A stretch of 64,000 nt of DNA, from positions 1-64,000 of the forward strand of contig NZ_JBLYZJ010000004.1 of the NCBI RefSeq assembly GCF_048551375.1, in the 5' to 3' direction. This stretch comes from Faucicola sp048551375. Lineage in GTDB: Bacteria > Pseudomonadota > Gammaproteobacteria > Pseudomonadales > Moraxellaceae. The translations under genes and the position numbers were made by a program. Below the pieces are notes generated by a model, which saw only the letters and a program-made list of their open reading frames with translations, had not been told where the DNA came from and ran no database searches. Position 1 is the first letter of the stretch; every line of letters starts with the position of its first letter. Below are positions 57,301-64,000 of this stretch, one piece after another.

Positions 57301-58205
57301 GCTTTACCATGCGTTTGCCCTTAACCGTGGCGGTATCTGATGCGTTATTGGTCAAAGCAGGCGATAAACATTTTGCCGTGCCACTGGTGCAGATTGAACG
57401 TGTGGTGCGTATCAATGCTGAAACGATTTACCAATTCCATAGTCTGCAAGCCACAACACTAGATATTGATGGTGAAGAGTATCGTTTACGTTACCTCAAC
57501 CAAATCTTATTTGGTAGTGACCCATTAGAGGCCGTACGTCAACATGCGGTGAGTGTACCGATTATCATCATTCGTACCGAAACAGGGCAAAGAATGGCAT
57601 TGCAAGTGGATGCCCTTGAAGGCTCACGAACAGAAGTGGTGGTCAAGCCATTGGGCAGACAGCTATCACACGTGGCAGGGATTTCATCAGCGACCATTAT
57701 GGGGGATGGTTCGGTGATGCTGATTTTAGACCTAATCGCTTTGATGCGTAATGCTTCAGTCATCCAACGTTCCGAACACAAAAAAGCCACCCCAGTCCGC
57801 AAATCCACCCGTAAGCCTATTGTGTTGATTATTGATGACTCGGTTACGGTACGTAAGGTAACCTCTCGCTTACTTGAGCGTAATGGCTATGAAACTCAAA
57901 TTGCGACCGATGGTGTCGATGCCCTAGAAAAACTACAACAATTAACCCCAGATATCATGTTGTTAGATATCGAGATGCCTCGTATGGACGGATTTGAGGT
58001 GGCGAATCAAGTACGACATAATCCTCGTCTCAAAGACGTACCCATTATTATGATTACCTCACGGACAGGCGAAAAACACCGTGAACGTGCTTTGGCAATT
58101 GGGGTCAATCAATACCTTGGTAAACCATTCCAAGAAAAAATCCTATTGGATACTATGGCAGAACTGCTACCTGACAGTCACCCAACCAATGAAGCCCAAT
58201 CATAA
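51321..58205 (+). CDS. chpA: Hybrid chemosensory kinase ChpA
   Basis: At 2294 residues this is the Pil-Chp histidine kinase. Five histidine phosphotransfer domains are visible, with phospho-acceptor histidines at H684, H911, H1081, H1355 and H1543 (HTLKGSGRMVG-type motifs). These are followed by a dimerisation region (INLSGESAINRARIEMGM), a HATPase (LRNAVDHGVEKTQERIEAGKSRTG; GRGVGMDVVQSEV), a CheW domain, and a C-terminal receiver with phospho-Asp D2216. The Pseudomonas protein has additional Ser/Thr variants of the phosphotransfer domain, which I do not see here. The first ~640 residues lack a recognisable His site and may be decayed modules. AGGAACAGGGT precedes ATG. Confidence 0.95.
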   Translation: MSKQRTLIALDWLMPVLQDVFDELNRLLQHDEKPMPWAEIGQALHQITGALKLSNQALLAKFSDILEQVVLGLEQQSLTGLELFELKQAVLLLQHEITQLQSKQQLHDTWLVDRINYFGAMVGEPPYVLATATDHSANQGVDGAITPTLPLLPNIPIPLVTQPSAVAYLSKLLILWRYSTLELLKQDQNNPDMLAHLAKVAKYLASSPLNSAMRQIWHLVSLWLDSLARNEKPTPSQYVMLLEHLERLLMDDTYDEPDLATGRLAMDILLNLSQLTHQTDDTKNLLNDLDFIKNANDDTLFSQLLAKLERAIYQIQQPAVILPVLESIKATLASRGWAFYQQQLEQVIADTQFMLADDMMASSLAWQVERQLQDLYSQLLETLSTLESQIGIAHFAYAVNPEQEAVRTTRVHLENIKLAYNNYSQSHDHQALQVNDDMVAIIQVFGLLGLTRPQELMEQLRLLFNRIHKNKIDVLSWEANDLIAEMIAQLELFLDYLSHQSVSDELLDVTQSQLNRANLLLKRLIDTPLDKTQLPSRHKTFPAKTVVYDDNGEVVLESVAESQAVTESPEATENTDEITAVDVVDVAGMDDIEAKADVEANRDVIATDADTPHTLTPKPAILSEAYLTARQLLKPDDYSMDDEIREIFIEEAEEVLGEMDDNLPTWQQDPQDLASLKEIRRNFHTLKGSGRMVGAFQVGEMAWAVENMLNRVLDGTLPITDEVVGFISETRQNIPTLVEDFANQREPRLDPAVTILKANNLLQGQPINTGLPTVETVENRIDNVRDAKTSDAEISVAEANMTESSNKVDEKKADADDVNKADSTELATASQATSIAKTSLPMGQSIVLPAVVQQQYDELTEVTDSVIDPDIQEIYIEEAQEVLETITPLFDTWQANPSDTDTLKEIRRGFHTLKGSGRMVGANQLGELAWSIESMLNRVLDNTITANEGVVALVGDVIHAFGGLVDIFAQNRTDYPDTLKIWSAIANSYTKKHGDSFDYHAIMGASATTQAQASSASANPLDNVPSVQASSDDSLDTDNEEINEVFWEESQELIAKINTFIESHNDEDTVNISDELVRSFHTLRGGAGLSELPRIYKLSGAVEESLAELLRKEVPLTQEQMAVLQEATQDLQQYLVDYQSQHSVRPQHDDDEHIHDITQQLMSNAERYASNTHATVQSLLELGIDDLLDADQYFADKFAQQNDEVAEYATLLESQAEKLANASVGVSYLVIPETLQIVYNKLIHYPQFVKDPQVVEQLTALHQQLINMFDAIAAGLSVVVDVDGISKIKQLLADKQYHAEMDAIEYEAIYTDIELLEIFLDETQSVRPEMQKYFNQWQNNLTNLEGVSELRRHYHTLKGGASMVGINSIASIAQRGEYLYDRIATARIPSDTDIALVMQKTHETLLAQLQQVTQNQRSFFAHDLIAQLDAILAGKVVARDIIPAVPLIVETSQEELANTNTEASGGDDSVTPVSDAMYVQEIINNFEERRLDTWHGHEPDEDILAVFLEEAKELVDSSSQNLQAFRNNNSDVSALQALQRELHTIKGGARMVGAEGLANLAHEMETIYEELGSRRKPATRMIGNLLATCHDWLASSLYVLENKYNPQTPTPLIRALQDFSHNPDSLKEIPTASLANQIEQIDIYKSSLNEESVDKKVRDLTQIPSMRGNFEHEQDQGNANAEMLRISAGLMERMINLSGESAINRARIEMGMTSLTHNLEEMGGTTQRLVDQLRRMETELEIQILAQIGDEIDTEFDPLEMDQYSALNQLSKSLSESASDLVDIKTTMLDTTRDTENLLLQLSRTQAELQDGLMNSQTVPFSRITPRLQRIARQTATELGKSVELRILNDDGELDRNILERITSPLEHMLRNAVDHGVEKTQERIEAGKSRTGLITLEVVREGGEIVIHLTDDGKGINVEAVRKKAIEQGLISANDTSLKPVDIMQFIFNAGLSTAKAVSQISGRGVGMDVVQSEVKQLGGVVLVDSEAGKGSRFTMRLPLTVAVSDALLVKAGDKHFAVPLVQIERVVRINAETIYQFHSLQATTLDIDGEEYRLRYLNQILFGSDPLEAVRQHAVSVPIIIIRTETGQRMALQVDALEGSRTEVVVKPLGRQLSHVAGISSATIMGDGSVMLILDLIALMRNASVIQRSEHKKATPVRKSTRKPIVLIIDDSVTVRKVTSRLLERNGYETQIATDGVDALEKLQQLTPDIMLLDIEMPRMDGFEVANQVRHNPRLKDVPIIMITSRTGEKHRERALAIGVNQYLGKPFQEKILLDTMAELLPDSHPTNEAQS

Positions 58206-58225
58206 GCTAAGGTGATGGTAGCCTC

Positions 58226-59230
58226 ATGTATGAAGTCGCAGGACAGACCAATCCACCCCTAAAGTTCATTGTCGTTGCTGAAAGTAATCAGCAACGCTTG
58301 GCTTTTAGCGATACCATTCGTGAGTGGGGCTTTGATTTGATTGATTGTTTATCAACTGAGCAACTGACTGCAAAACACTTTCAACAACCTGTAGACGTGT
58401 GGTTGGTGGATACCGAAGCAGATTATGAGGTATTGCAGACCATTGAGCAGACGGTTCAAGCTACCTATAAATATGTGGTATTAGTCGGATTTGTGCCAGC
58501 TCCTTATATTAATGAAAGCCAACCCTACGCCAAATGGCAACGTCAACTCAAACGCAAATTAGCTCAGACCTTGCTACGCCCCGATTTATTACCCAAAGAT
58601 GAAGAAAATATTTGTGGTATTGAGCCTTGGCGGTATGTGGTATTATTGGGGGCTTCAATGGGTGGACCTTTAGCGGTCAAAGAGTTTTTGGATGAACTAC
58701 CTGCAAGCTTGCCAATTACGATTTTATTAGCCCAACATTTTAACCAAAATATGCTCAATACTTTACCACGTGTTCTGAATCGTCATAATGATTGGCGTTG
58801 CGAGGTAGTTACCACAACTCAACAATTATTATCAGGGCGATGTCATATTATACCTATTGAGCAATCCATCGTATGCGACTCGAATGGGCGAGTGATTATC
58901 CAAAAAGTACCGTGGCAAGGCATCTATAAGCCTAATATTAGCCAAGTTATTCACAACTGTAGTGATGCTTTTGGTAATAATTTGATTAATATTATCTTTT
59001 CGGGTATGGGCAATGATGGGCAAGATGCCGTTCCATACGCCAAACATAATGGCAGTAGCATTTGGGTGCAAAATCCCATTGGTAGCACCTGTACCAGTCA
59101 ACCACAAAGTGCGATTGATACAGGGGAAGTCGACTATGTGGCAACGCCAAAAGAAATGGCTCAAGCCTTGATTACCCTCTGCAAAACCAAACGGATGCCT
59201 AAAGATAATGCCTTAGATGGCTGTTGCTAA
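58226..59230 (+). CDS. chpB: CheB-type methylesterase ChpB
   Basis: The C-terminal half of this 334-residue protein is a CheB catalytic domain: the Ser in LLGASMGGPLAV (about residue 145), the His in LLAQHFNQNML, and the Asp in FSGMGNDGQDAV. It would remove methyl groups from PilJ. The N-terminal ~120 residues resemble a receiver fold only loosely and lack a clear acidic pocket, as in other ChpB proteins. The start lies 20 bp after chpA, with AAGGTGATGG upstream. Confidence 0.9.
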   Translation: MYEVAGQTNPPLKFIVVAESNQQRLAFSDTIREWGFDLIDCLSTEQLTAKHFQQPVDVWLVDTEADYEVLQTIEQTVQATYKYVVLVGFVPAPYINESQPYAKWQRQLKRKLAQTLLRPDLLPKDEENICGIEPWRYVVLLGASMGGPLAVKEFLDELPASLPITILLAQHFNQNMLNTLPRVLNRHNDWRCEVVTTTQQLLSGRCHIIPIEQSIVCDSNGRVIIQKVPWQGIYKPNISQVIHNCSDAFGNNLINIIFSGMGNDGQDAVPYAKHNGSSIWVQNPIGSTCTSQPQSAIDTGEVDYVATPKEMAQALITLCKTKRMPKDNALDGCC

Positions 59231-59262
59231 ATAGTTATTCCTAAATAATTAACGAGAATCCT

Positions 59263-59811
59263 ATGGCAAATGATTTAATAGATGATATAAGTCGACATGA
59301 TAGTATTGGTCTACTGAGTGTCACCAAAGGGCATTTAGATATTGCTCGTATTCCTGTGGTTGAAGGCCCTGATTGGATTATTCCCAAATCACTTATCTTG
59401 GCTATCACACCCTATCATGAGCGAATTTGGACGTATTTATGGCAAGGACAAGAAGTATTTGTCTATCAATTACTGCCTAAAGAACAACAATCAGACTATC
59501 TGCTAGTTCTAGAAAGTGCCACTGATGTGCATCGGGTTGGCTTACAAATTGCGGGTGAAGTACAATTTCATTCGGTACGTATTGCGGATCTCAAAGATGC
59601 TGATGATGAAATATATCATCAGACCCTTGCGACACTGTACCCAAAAATGTTGGAAAATATTCAAGCTCCTGCTGAATCAGAAAAGCTTGGGTATAAAACT
59701 AAAGTAACAGAACATGATTTTGTCTATCAACCAGTGATTTTACAAGACGAACTGTGTATCATACCCAACTTAGATAAATTATCACATTTCTTGGTTGACC
59801 TTGATAGTTAA
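59263..59811 (+). CDS. chpC: CheW-like protein ChpC
   Basis: This 182-residue protein follows chpB by 32 bp and ends the Pil-Chp cluster. The sequence has the pattern of a diverged CheW fold (VEGPDWIIPKSLILAITPYHERIWTYLWQGQEVFVYQLLP). In Pseudomonas ChpC is a second CheW-type adaptor, perhaps for other receptors. The assignment rests mainly on position and general fold, because the sequence is poorly conserved. Confidence 0.75.
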   Translation: MANDLIDDISRHDSIGLLSVTKGHLDIARIPVVEGPDWIIPKSLILAITPYHERIWTYLWQGQEVFVYQLLPKEQQSDYLLVLESATDVHRVGLQIAGEVQFHSVRIADLKDADDEIYHQTLATLYPKMLENIQAPAESEKLGYKTKVTEHDFVYQPVILQDELCIIPNLDKLSHFLVDLDS

Positions 59812-59847
59812 TTTGAGATAGCCCTATTTTATTTTTGAGAATTTGTT

Positions 59848-60411
59848 ATGACATTACACGCACCATTACCCACGAGTCAACCCCTACAGTCACATGGTAT
59901 TACCAAATGGTCATTGATGACACGGGTGTTTCATTGGACGAGTTTGATACTGCTATTCGTCACTTGGGTGATGATTGAAATGAATGATGATGCCATTGAT
60001 GATACCTATTTGGACTATCATAAAGCCTTTGGTTTGAGCGTATTACTGTGGACGTTGGCACGTTTGGTGAATCGTGTGTTGACACTCAAAAAAATCCCTG
60101 CCCCTGTCCCAATGCCAAAATGGCAAACAGGTATTTCGCATTTTACCCATTTGATGTTGTATGTGATTTTGCTTGCCATGCCAATCGCAGGTTGGTTGAC
60201 CGTGATGTTTTCGGGTGAAGGTGTGAGCTTTTTTGGCTTGTTTGATATCCCAGCGTTTGTGAGTGAAAATGGTGATTTAGAGAATTTCTTTGAAAAAATG
60301 CACAAGAATTTATTATGGGCATTGCTGTTGGTATTTACTGCATTACATGTTGGTGGGGCGTTATATCATCAGTTTATTCAAAAAGACAATTTAATCAAAC
60401 GGATGCGGTAA
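59848..60411 (+). CDS. Cytochrome b561 family protein
   Basis: The 187-residue membrane protein has four helices with histidines placed for two b-type haems (TRVFHWTSLILLF; YLDYHKAFGLSVLLW; ISHFTHLMLYVILLAMPIAGWL; ALHVGGALYHQFIQ). Bacterial CybB-type proteins move electrons from quinol in the inner membrane, for example to superoxide or periplasmic acceptors. It follows chpC by 36 bp but has no known link to pili. Its ribosome site is weak. Confidence 0.9.
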   Translation: MTLHAPLPTSQPLQSHGITKWSLMTRVFHWTSLILLFVTWVMIEMNDDAIDDTYLDYHKAFGLSVLLWTLARLVNRVLTLKKIPAPVPMPKWQTGISHFTHLMLYVILLAMPIAGWLTVMFSGEGVSFFGLFDIPAFVSENGDLENFFEKMHKNLLWALLLVFTALHVGGALYHQFIQKDNLIKRMR

Positions 60412-60742
60412 GATATCGTTTTATCAATTCATCGTATTGTATAGTGATTCTGAAGTTATAATAAACACCGCTCGCCCTGAGCCTGTCGAAGGGTGGCGGT
60501 CTTCCACTTCGCAAGGCATAAGTCCAAGATTTAGCACTGCAAACAGGGCGTATGCAATACGCCCCTACGAATTTACCTTTTGGGTTTGGTATAATATTGT
60601 TTAGTTTGCTTACTGCATTTAAATTCCGTGGGTTACGCCAAAAAGACGGCTACCCCACGCTATAGTTTGTCCTGTGTTACAGGAATTTTGCTATAAATTC
60701 AAGGTGTTAAAAGGTGCGTATGACGCACCTACACCATTCAAA
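60412..60742. repeat. Repeat-rich intergenic region before minE
   Basis: This region collects several dispersed elements. GCCCTGAGCCTGTCGAAGGGT at 60474-60494 is the inverse of the element at 126-146. A REP copy lies at 60546-60568, with the TTTTGGGTTTGGTATAA tail to 60593. A GTGGGTTACGCC element follows near 60628-60660. Hairpin CCTGT/ACAGG is at 60671-60683, and AGGTGCGT/ACGCACCT at 60712-60730 is a probable bidirectional terminator between the b561 gene and minE. Confidence 0.75.
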
Positions 60743-61018
60743 TCACAGCCGTTCTGGCAAGTTGATGTTCATTTCCAATACTTCCATATTGGCTTCGGTA
60801 TGATGCTGAATGTTGACATCATCAATTTGTACGCCAGATACATAGGTATTCACCACGGCAAGAATTTCACGCTTCATTTTTTCGATACGCTCAGGGGTGA
60901 GACGGTTGTGTAGGCGGTTTTCACTGGCTACGATGACTTTGAGGCGTTCGGCAGCGGTATTGGCACTGTTTGATTTGTGTTCGCTACCAAAAAGGCTACT
61001 CCAGAATCCTTTTTTCAT
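60743..61018 (-). CDS. minE: Division topological specificity factor MinE
   Basis: The 91-residue protein has the MinE layout: a short amphipathic N-terminus (KKGFWSSLFG), a MinD-contact helix (NTAAERLKVIVASENR) and the C-terminal dimer domain (LTPERIEKMKREILAVVNTYV). It drives pole-to-pole oscillation of MinD and frees mid-cell from MinC inhibition. It starts three bases after the minD stop, so translation is coupled. Confidence 0.96.
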   Translation of the reverse strand: MKKGFWSSLFGSEHKSNSANTAAERLKVIVASENRLHNRLTPERIEKMKREILAVVNTYVSGVQIDDVNIQHHTEANMEVLEMNINLPERL

Positions 61019-61021
61019 ATC

Positions 61022-61834
61022 TTAACCCCCAAACCAACGTTGTAAGAAACTTTTCTTTTTCACATCAATATGGCGGTAGGGACGGTCTTCACCCAAAAAC
61101 CGAGCCACCATATCATCATAGGTTTGCCCTGCTTTGGAGTCTTTGTCCATGATGACAGGTACACCTTGGTTGGAGGCTTCTAGCACGCTGTTGCTTTCAG
61201 GAATTACGCCCAACAATGCAACTTTTAGAATGTCTTTGGAGATACTATCAATATCCATCATTTCGCCACGTTCGGCACGTTCGGCATTGTAGCGGTTGAT
61301 GACAAGGTGTTCACGTACAGAACCTGTGCCTTCTTCGACTTTTTTGGTGCGACTTTGTAAAATACCAATGATGCGGTCAGAGTCACGCACGGAGGAGATT
61401 TCAGGATTGGTGACGATGATGGCTTCGTCTGCATGGTACATGGCGAGTTGAGCCCCACGTTCAATCCCTGCAGGAGAGTCACACACGATATAGTCAAATT
61501 GTTTGGAAAGTTCTGCCATGACTTCTGCCACACCCTCATCAGTGAGTGCGTCTTTGTCACGAGTTTGGCTGGCAGGGAGGATAAATAAGTTGTTCAGTTC
61601 TTTATCTTTGACCAAGGCTTGTGACAGGCGAGCATTACCTGTGATGACATCGACAAAGTCATACACGATGCGATTTTCACAGCCCATAATCAAGTCGAGA
61701 TTACGTAGTCCTACGTCAAAGTCAATGACGACTGTTTTAAAACCACGTAATGCCAATCCTGTGGCAAATGACGCACTGGTGGTGGTTTTACCCACGCCAC
61801 CTTTTCCAGAAGTTACAACAATAATTTTTGCCAC
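61022..61834 (-). CDS. minD: Septum-site ATPase MinD
   Basis: This 270-residue ATPase has the deviant Walker A VTSGKGGVGKTTTSAS (residues about 7-22), a switch region IVCDSPAGIERGAQLAM, and a C-terminal amphipathic membrane helix (KKKSFLQRWFGG). It places MinC on the membrane near the poles. The start is GTG at 61834, preceded by AGGAGA at a normal distance. It lies between minC and minE. Confidence 0.97.
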   Translation of the reverse strand: MAKIIVVTSGKGGVGKTTTSASFATGLALRGFKTVVIDFDVGLRNLDLIMGCENRIVYDFVDVITGNARLSQALVKDKELNNLFILPASQTRDKDALTDEGVAEVMAELSKQFDYIVCDSPAGIERGAQLAMYHADEAIIVTNPEISSVRDSDRIIGILQSRTKKVEEGTGSVREHLVINRYNAERAERGEMMDIDSISKDILKVALLGVIPESNSVLEASNQGVPVIMDKDSKAGQTYDDMVARFLGEDRPYRHIDVKKKSFLQRWFGG

Positions 61835-61913
61835 GTGGCGTTCTCCTATTATTTTGCGATATAGGTTGGATAGTGATAAAGTGTTAGTTTATCATAAAAA
61901 AATCCATCATAGC

Positions 61914-62897
61914 CTAATTATTCATCAGACTAAATACCAAGCCTTTTCCGTCTTGATAGCTGACTTGCACGGCTTGATTGATACATTCACTGGGGATATT
62001 TTCTTTTAGGCAGTAAGTGCCTGCGACCGATACCAAGGACGGATTAAAGCGTAAACAGAAAATCTTGGCATTTTTGTCGCCTGTTGCCCCTGCCACCAAA
62101 CGCCCTTCGGCTTTGCCATAGACGTGTAGACTATAGTCGGTGATGGCTTCTGCCCCTGCGTTGATACCTTGAGTCAAAATCACGTCACCGCCCACATGAT
62201 TGATGCTTTGTCCTGAGCGGAGCATATATTGACAAACAAGGTCGCCATCCACGTGTGAGCCATAATGATTGGGGATTTGTAAAAAGTTATCGCCATCTGT
62301 AAGGCTTGTATTGGTTGGTTCAAAGGGGGTGCTATCAGTGTCTGAGGTGGTAGCTGGGTTGGGGGCAGTGGTTGGTTGAGCCAGTGTGGCTGTTAGTGTT
62401 TGGGTTGATTCGGTGGGTTGTTTGGCTTTTGTTTTATGCTTGCCATCAATACGTTCACCATCGGCAGGAAAGATGGCGATTTTGAGGTTTTTGGCTTGTT
62501 CATCCAATAAGCCTGTGATGATGCCAATCGGTTGCAACCCCAGTTGCCACAGCATCTCCCATAGTTTTTTAAGTTCGAGAGAGTGCTGACAACTGACCAA
62601 AACGGGTAAATTGGTTTGGTGTTGCTTGCCCAGTTTTTGGGTGAGTTTATCACGGATTTTTTCGATATCGTCCCCTTCGATATTTAGACGGCTAAAGCTC
62701 AGCATACGCCCTGTCAGTTTGATTTTAACAGGTAAGGTATCACTGGTTTTATCGGTCACAGCAAGGGGTTGGGTATCAGTGATGGCATTTTTTTCACTGT
62801 TATTTTTGCTGTTATCTTTACTATTATTGTTGATGGTTGATTCGGTCGCAGTCACGGTTGTGCTCACAGTTTGATTCCAGTTGCTTGATGTTTCCAT
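61914..62897 (-). CDS. minC: Septum-site inhibitor MinC, with long N-terminal extension and linker
   Basis: The 327-residue protein is about 90 residues longer than typical MinC. A Thr/Asn/Ser-rich stretch occupies residues 1-54, then comes the FtsZ-inhibiting N-domain (VKIKLTGRMLSFSRLNIEG), a Thr/Pro-rich linker of about 50 residues, and the C-terminal beta-helix (VLTQGINAGAEAITDYSLHVYGKAEGRLVAGATGDKNAKIF) that binds MinD. The extra parts are low-complexity and probably disordered. The start overlaps the stop of the upstream membrane-protein gene by 34 bp, so coupling is likely. The gap to minD is 79 bp. Confidence 0.93.
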   Translation of the reverse strand: METSSNWNQTVSTTVTATESTINNNSKDNSKNNSEKNAITDTQPLAVTDKTSDTLPVKIKLTGRMLSFSRLNIEGDDIEKIRDKLTQKLGKQHQTNLPVLVSCQHSLELKKLWEMLWQLGLQPIGIITGLLDEQAKNLKIAIFPADGERIDGKHKTKAKQPTESTQTLTATLAQPTTAPNPATTSDTDSTPFEPTNTSLTDGDNFLQIPNHYGSHVDGDLVCQYMLRSGQSINHVGGDVILTQGINAGAEAITDYSLHVYGKAEGRLVAGATGDKNAKIFCLRFNPSLVSVAGTYCLKENIPSECINQAVQVSYQDGKGLVFSLMNN

Positions 62898-63937
62898 TGT
62901 TGTATTTTGACTTGCTCGGTGAGGGCTGTCAAACTTTCTTCAATAATTGAGCCGACTAGTTTTTCAAGGGCAGGGCTGGTGGTGTCAACTTTGGAAAGTT
63001 GTTCGGCAATTTCTTGATATACCGTTTTGAGGGTATCGGGTTGGGTCAGATTTTTGCTTAACGATAAGGTGAGATTTTCCCCAATATGTTGCCCAAGCCC
63101 TAGCATTTGGCTTTCTATCAGCCCGCCTGCGATGGGAATCATCCGCATGATACGGCGTAGCTCTGGGGTGTTGACCAAGGCTTGTTGGATGGCTTCACCG
63201 ACTTGTTTGGCAAGTGGTTCGGCAAATTTGGGCGGTTGATTGGTAGGGGTGCTAAGTAAGGGGGTCACTTCTTGTTCGAGTAGCTCGACAATCACGGTTT
63301 GTATCTCAAGGCGGTGTTTATCAATGATATTTTGTACCAACCGACCATTGGTGAATTGCAATTCGCTACGGATATTCTCAATTGCTGTCAAAATCACACG
63401 GTCAGAAATCTCTTCCAATACCACGTGATAATAAAATTTGGCAGTTTTTAGCCAGCTTTTTGGGACGACTTTATAGCCCATTTGGTGCAAACGATAGCCA
63501 ATCACCCCTGCACGTAACAAACGCAATGCACGTAATTGCGGTAAACAGCCTAACACCTCATACCAATGTACAAAGGGGAAGAAAAACCAACGGTAATGGC
63601 GTTTTTGGTAAATTGCTAACCCCCAACGCACCACCAATTCCGCCACCAAGAAAATGGTGAAAAATCCGCCCAATGTTTTGAGCGGGCCATGAATATGCTG
63701 TTGATACGCCATTAATAAATCAGCAAAACCAAGCCATCGACCAATGGATGCCATAAAGGTACTGGTTAATAGGCTGTCTAGCCCCATCAAAAATAAATCA
63801 ATGACAATTAACACCAACATCGCCATATCATAAATCAACTGCCAACGGCTAGGCGGTGTTTGACTTTGGTTGGGTGTGGGGATAAGGGGGATTGTATCGT
63901 TGGAGGTATTAGGCGTATTAGGCATGGTTGGGTTCAT
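62864..63937 (-). CDS. Conserved membrane protein of unknown function upstream of minC
   Basis: This 357-residue protein is not recognised as a named family. It has a Pro/Thr-rich start, about four membrane segments in the first 150 residues, and a basic helix QLRALRLLRAGVIGYRLHQMGYK near 132-154 that resembles the arginine-spaced S4 helix of voltage-sensor or ion-channel proteins. A long helical cytoplasmic tail follows. The pattern FLMGLDSLLTSTF...WLGFADLL with a charged loop fits an ion-transporter-like N-domain. It overlaps minC by 34 bp and is likely in the same transcript. A link to division is not shown. Confidence 0.75.
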   Translation of the reverse strand: MNPTMPNTPNTSNDTIPLIPTPNQSQTPPSRWQLIYDMAMLVLIVIDLFLMGLDSLLTSTFMASIGRWLGFADLLMAYQQHIHGPLKTLGGFFTIFLVAELVVRWGLAIYQKRHYRWFFFPFVHWYEVLGCLPQLRALRLLRAGVIGYRLHQMGYKVVPKSWLKTAKFYYHVVLEEISDRVILTAIENIRSELQFTNGRLVQNIIDKHRLEIQTVIVELLEQEVTPLLSTPTNQPPKFAEPLAKQVGEAIQQALVNTPELRRIMRMIPIAGGLIESQMLGLGQHIGENLTLSLSKNLTQPDTLKTVYQEIAEQLSKVDTTSPALEKLVGSIIEESLTALTEQVKIQQWKHQATGIKL

Positions 63938-64000
63938 AAGCTACTCAAAATTGGGGCATCATAAAAATGGAGATTTAGTTGTTAAATTCTGCCAACATGG

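Overview
The window looks like chromosome of a Moraxellaceae gammaproteobacterium, probably Moraxella or a close relative. The signs are moderate-to-low GC, a pilGHIJK-chpABC cluster, paired diaminobutyrate genes (dat, ddc), minCDE, and many short palindromic intergenic repeats of the GGGCGTAT...ATACGCCC type. No rRNA or tRNA gene was recognised.

Layout. (1) 1-1640: a TauE/SafE-type membrane permease and a DUF4126 membrane protein. (2) 1720-17702: a type I-F CRISPR-Cas locus, cas1, cas2-3, an unrecognised zinc-ribbon gene, csy1-csy2-csy3-csy4, a leader with an IHF-like site, and a 101-repeat array. (3) 17819-27150: a Fur-boxed iron locus with FhuC/FhuD/FhuB-like uptake genes, a TonB-dependent receptor, a PvdE/YojI-like exporter and a DUF2470-SIP fusion. 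(4) 27202-31173: ddc and dat on the minus strand, separated by a REP-associated transposase (RAYT) surrounded by its likely REP palindromes. (5) 31850-37300: L31 type B, RppH, OsmC, MAPEG, a two-component system and a Spy-like periplasmic protein. (6) 37452-46055: an RND efflux adaptor and pump with a single-chain restriction-modification gene between them. (7) 46523-60411: the Pil-Chp chemosensory cluster and a cytochrome b561. (8) 60743-63937: minE, minD, minC and a conserved membrane protein.

The main observation is in the gap between cas2-3 and the csy operon. Two degenerate I-F repeats lie on the minus strand at 6188-6215 and 6133-6160. Their stems are kept by compensatory changes, they flank a 27-nt spacer, and a TATAAT box sits just upstream. 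The first 18 nt of that spacer match the promoter of the neighbouring zinc-ribbon/csy operon at 6257-6274. A CC PAM is adjacent and the only mismatches are at positions 6 and 12, the positions that type I effectors leave unpaired. The target covers the promoter's -10 box. This has the form of a CreR/CreA-like guide RNA by which the Csy complex would repress its own operon, including an uncharacterised gene translationally coupled to csy1.

Other points of interest are a Cas3 Walker A motif without its key glycine, a mid-array block of nine covarying variant repeats, a spacer matching the host's own REP family, overlapping spacers that reveal the CC PAM, and a recent 29-residue tandem duplication in the restriction-modification protein. 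All functional statements come from reading the sequence. No database search was run.
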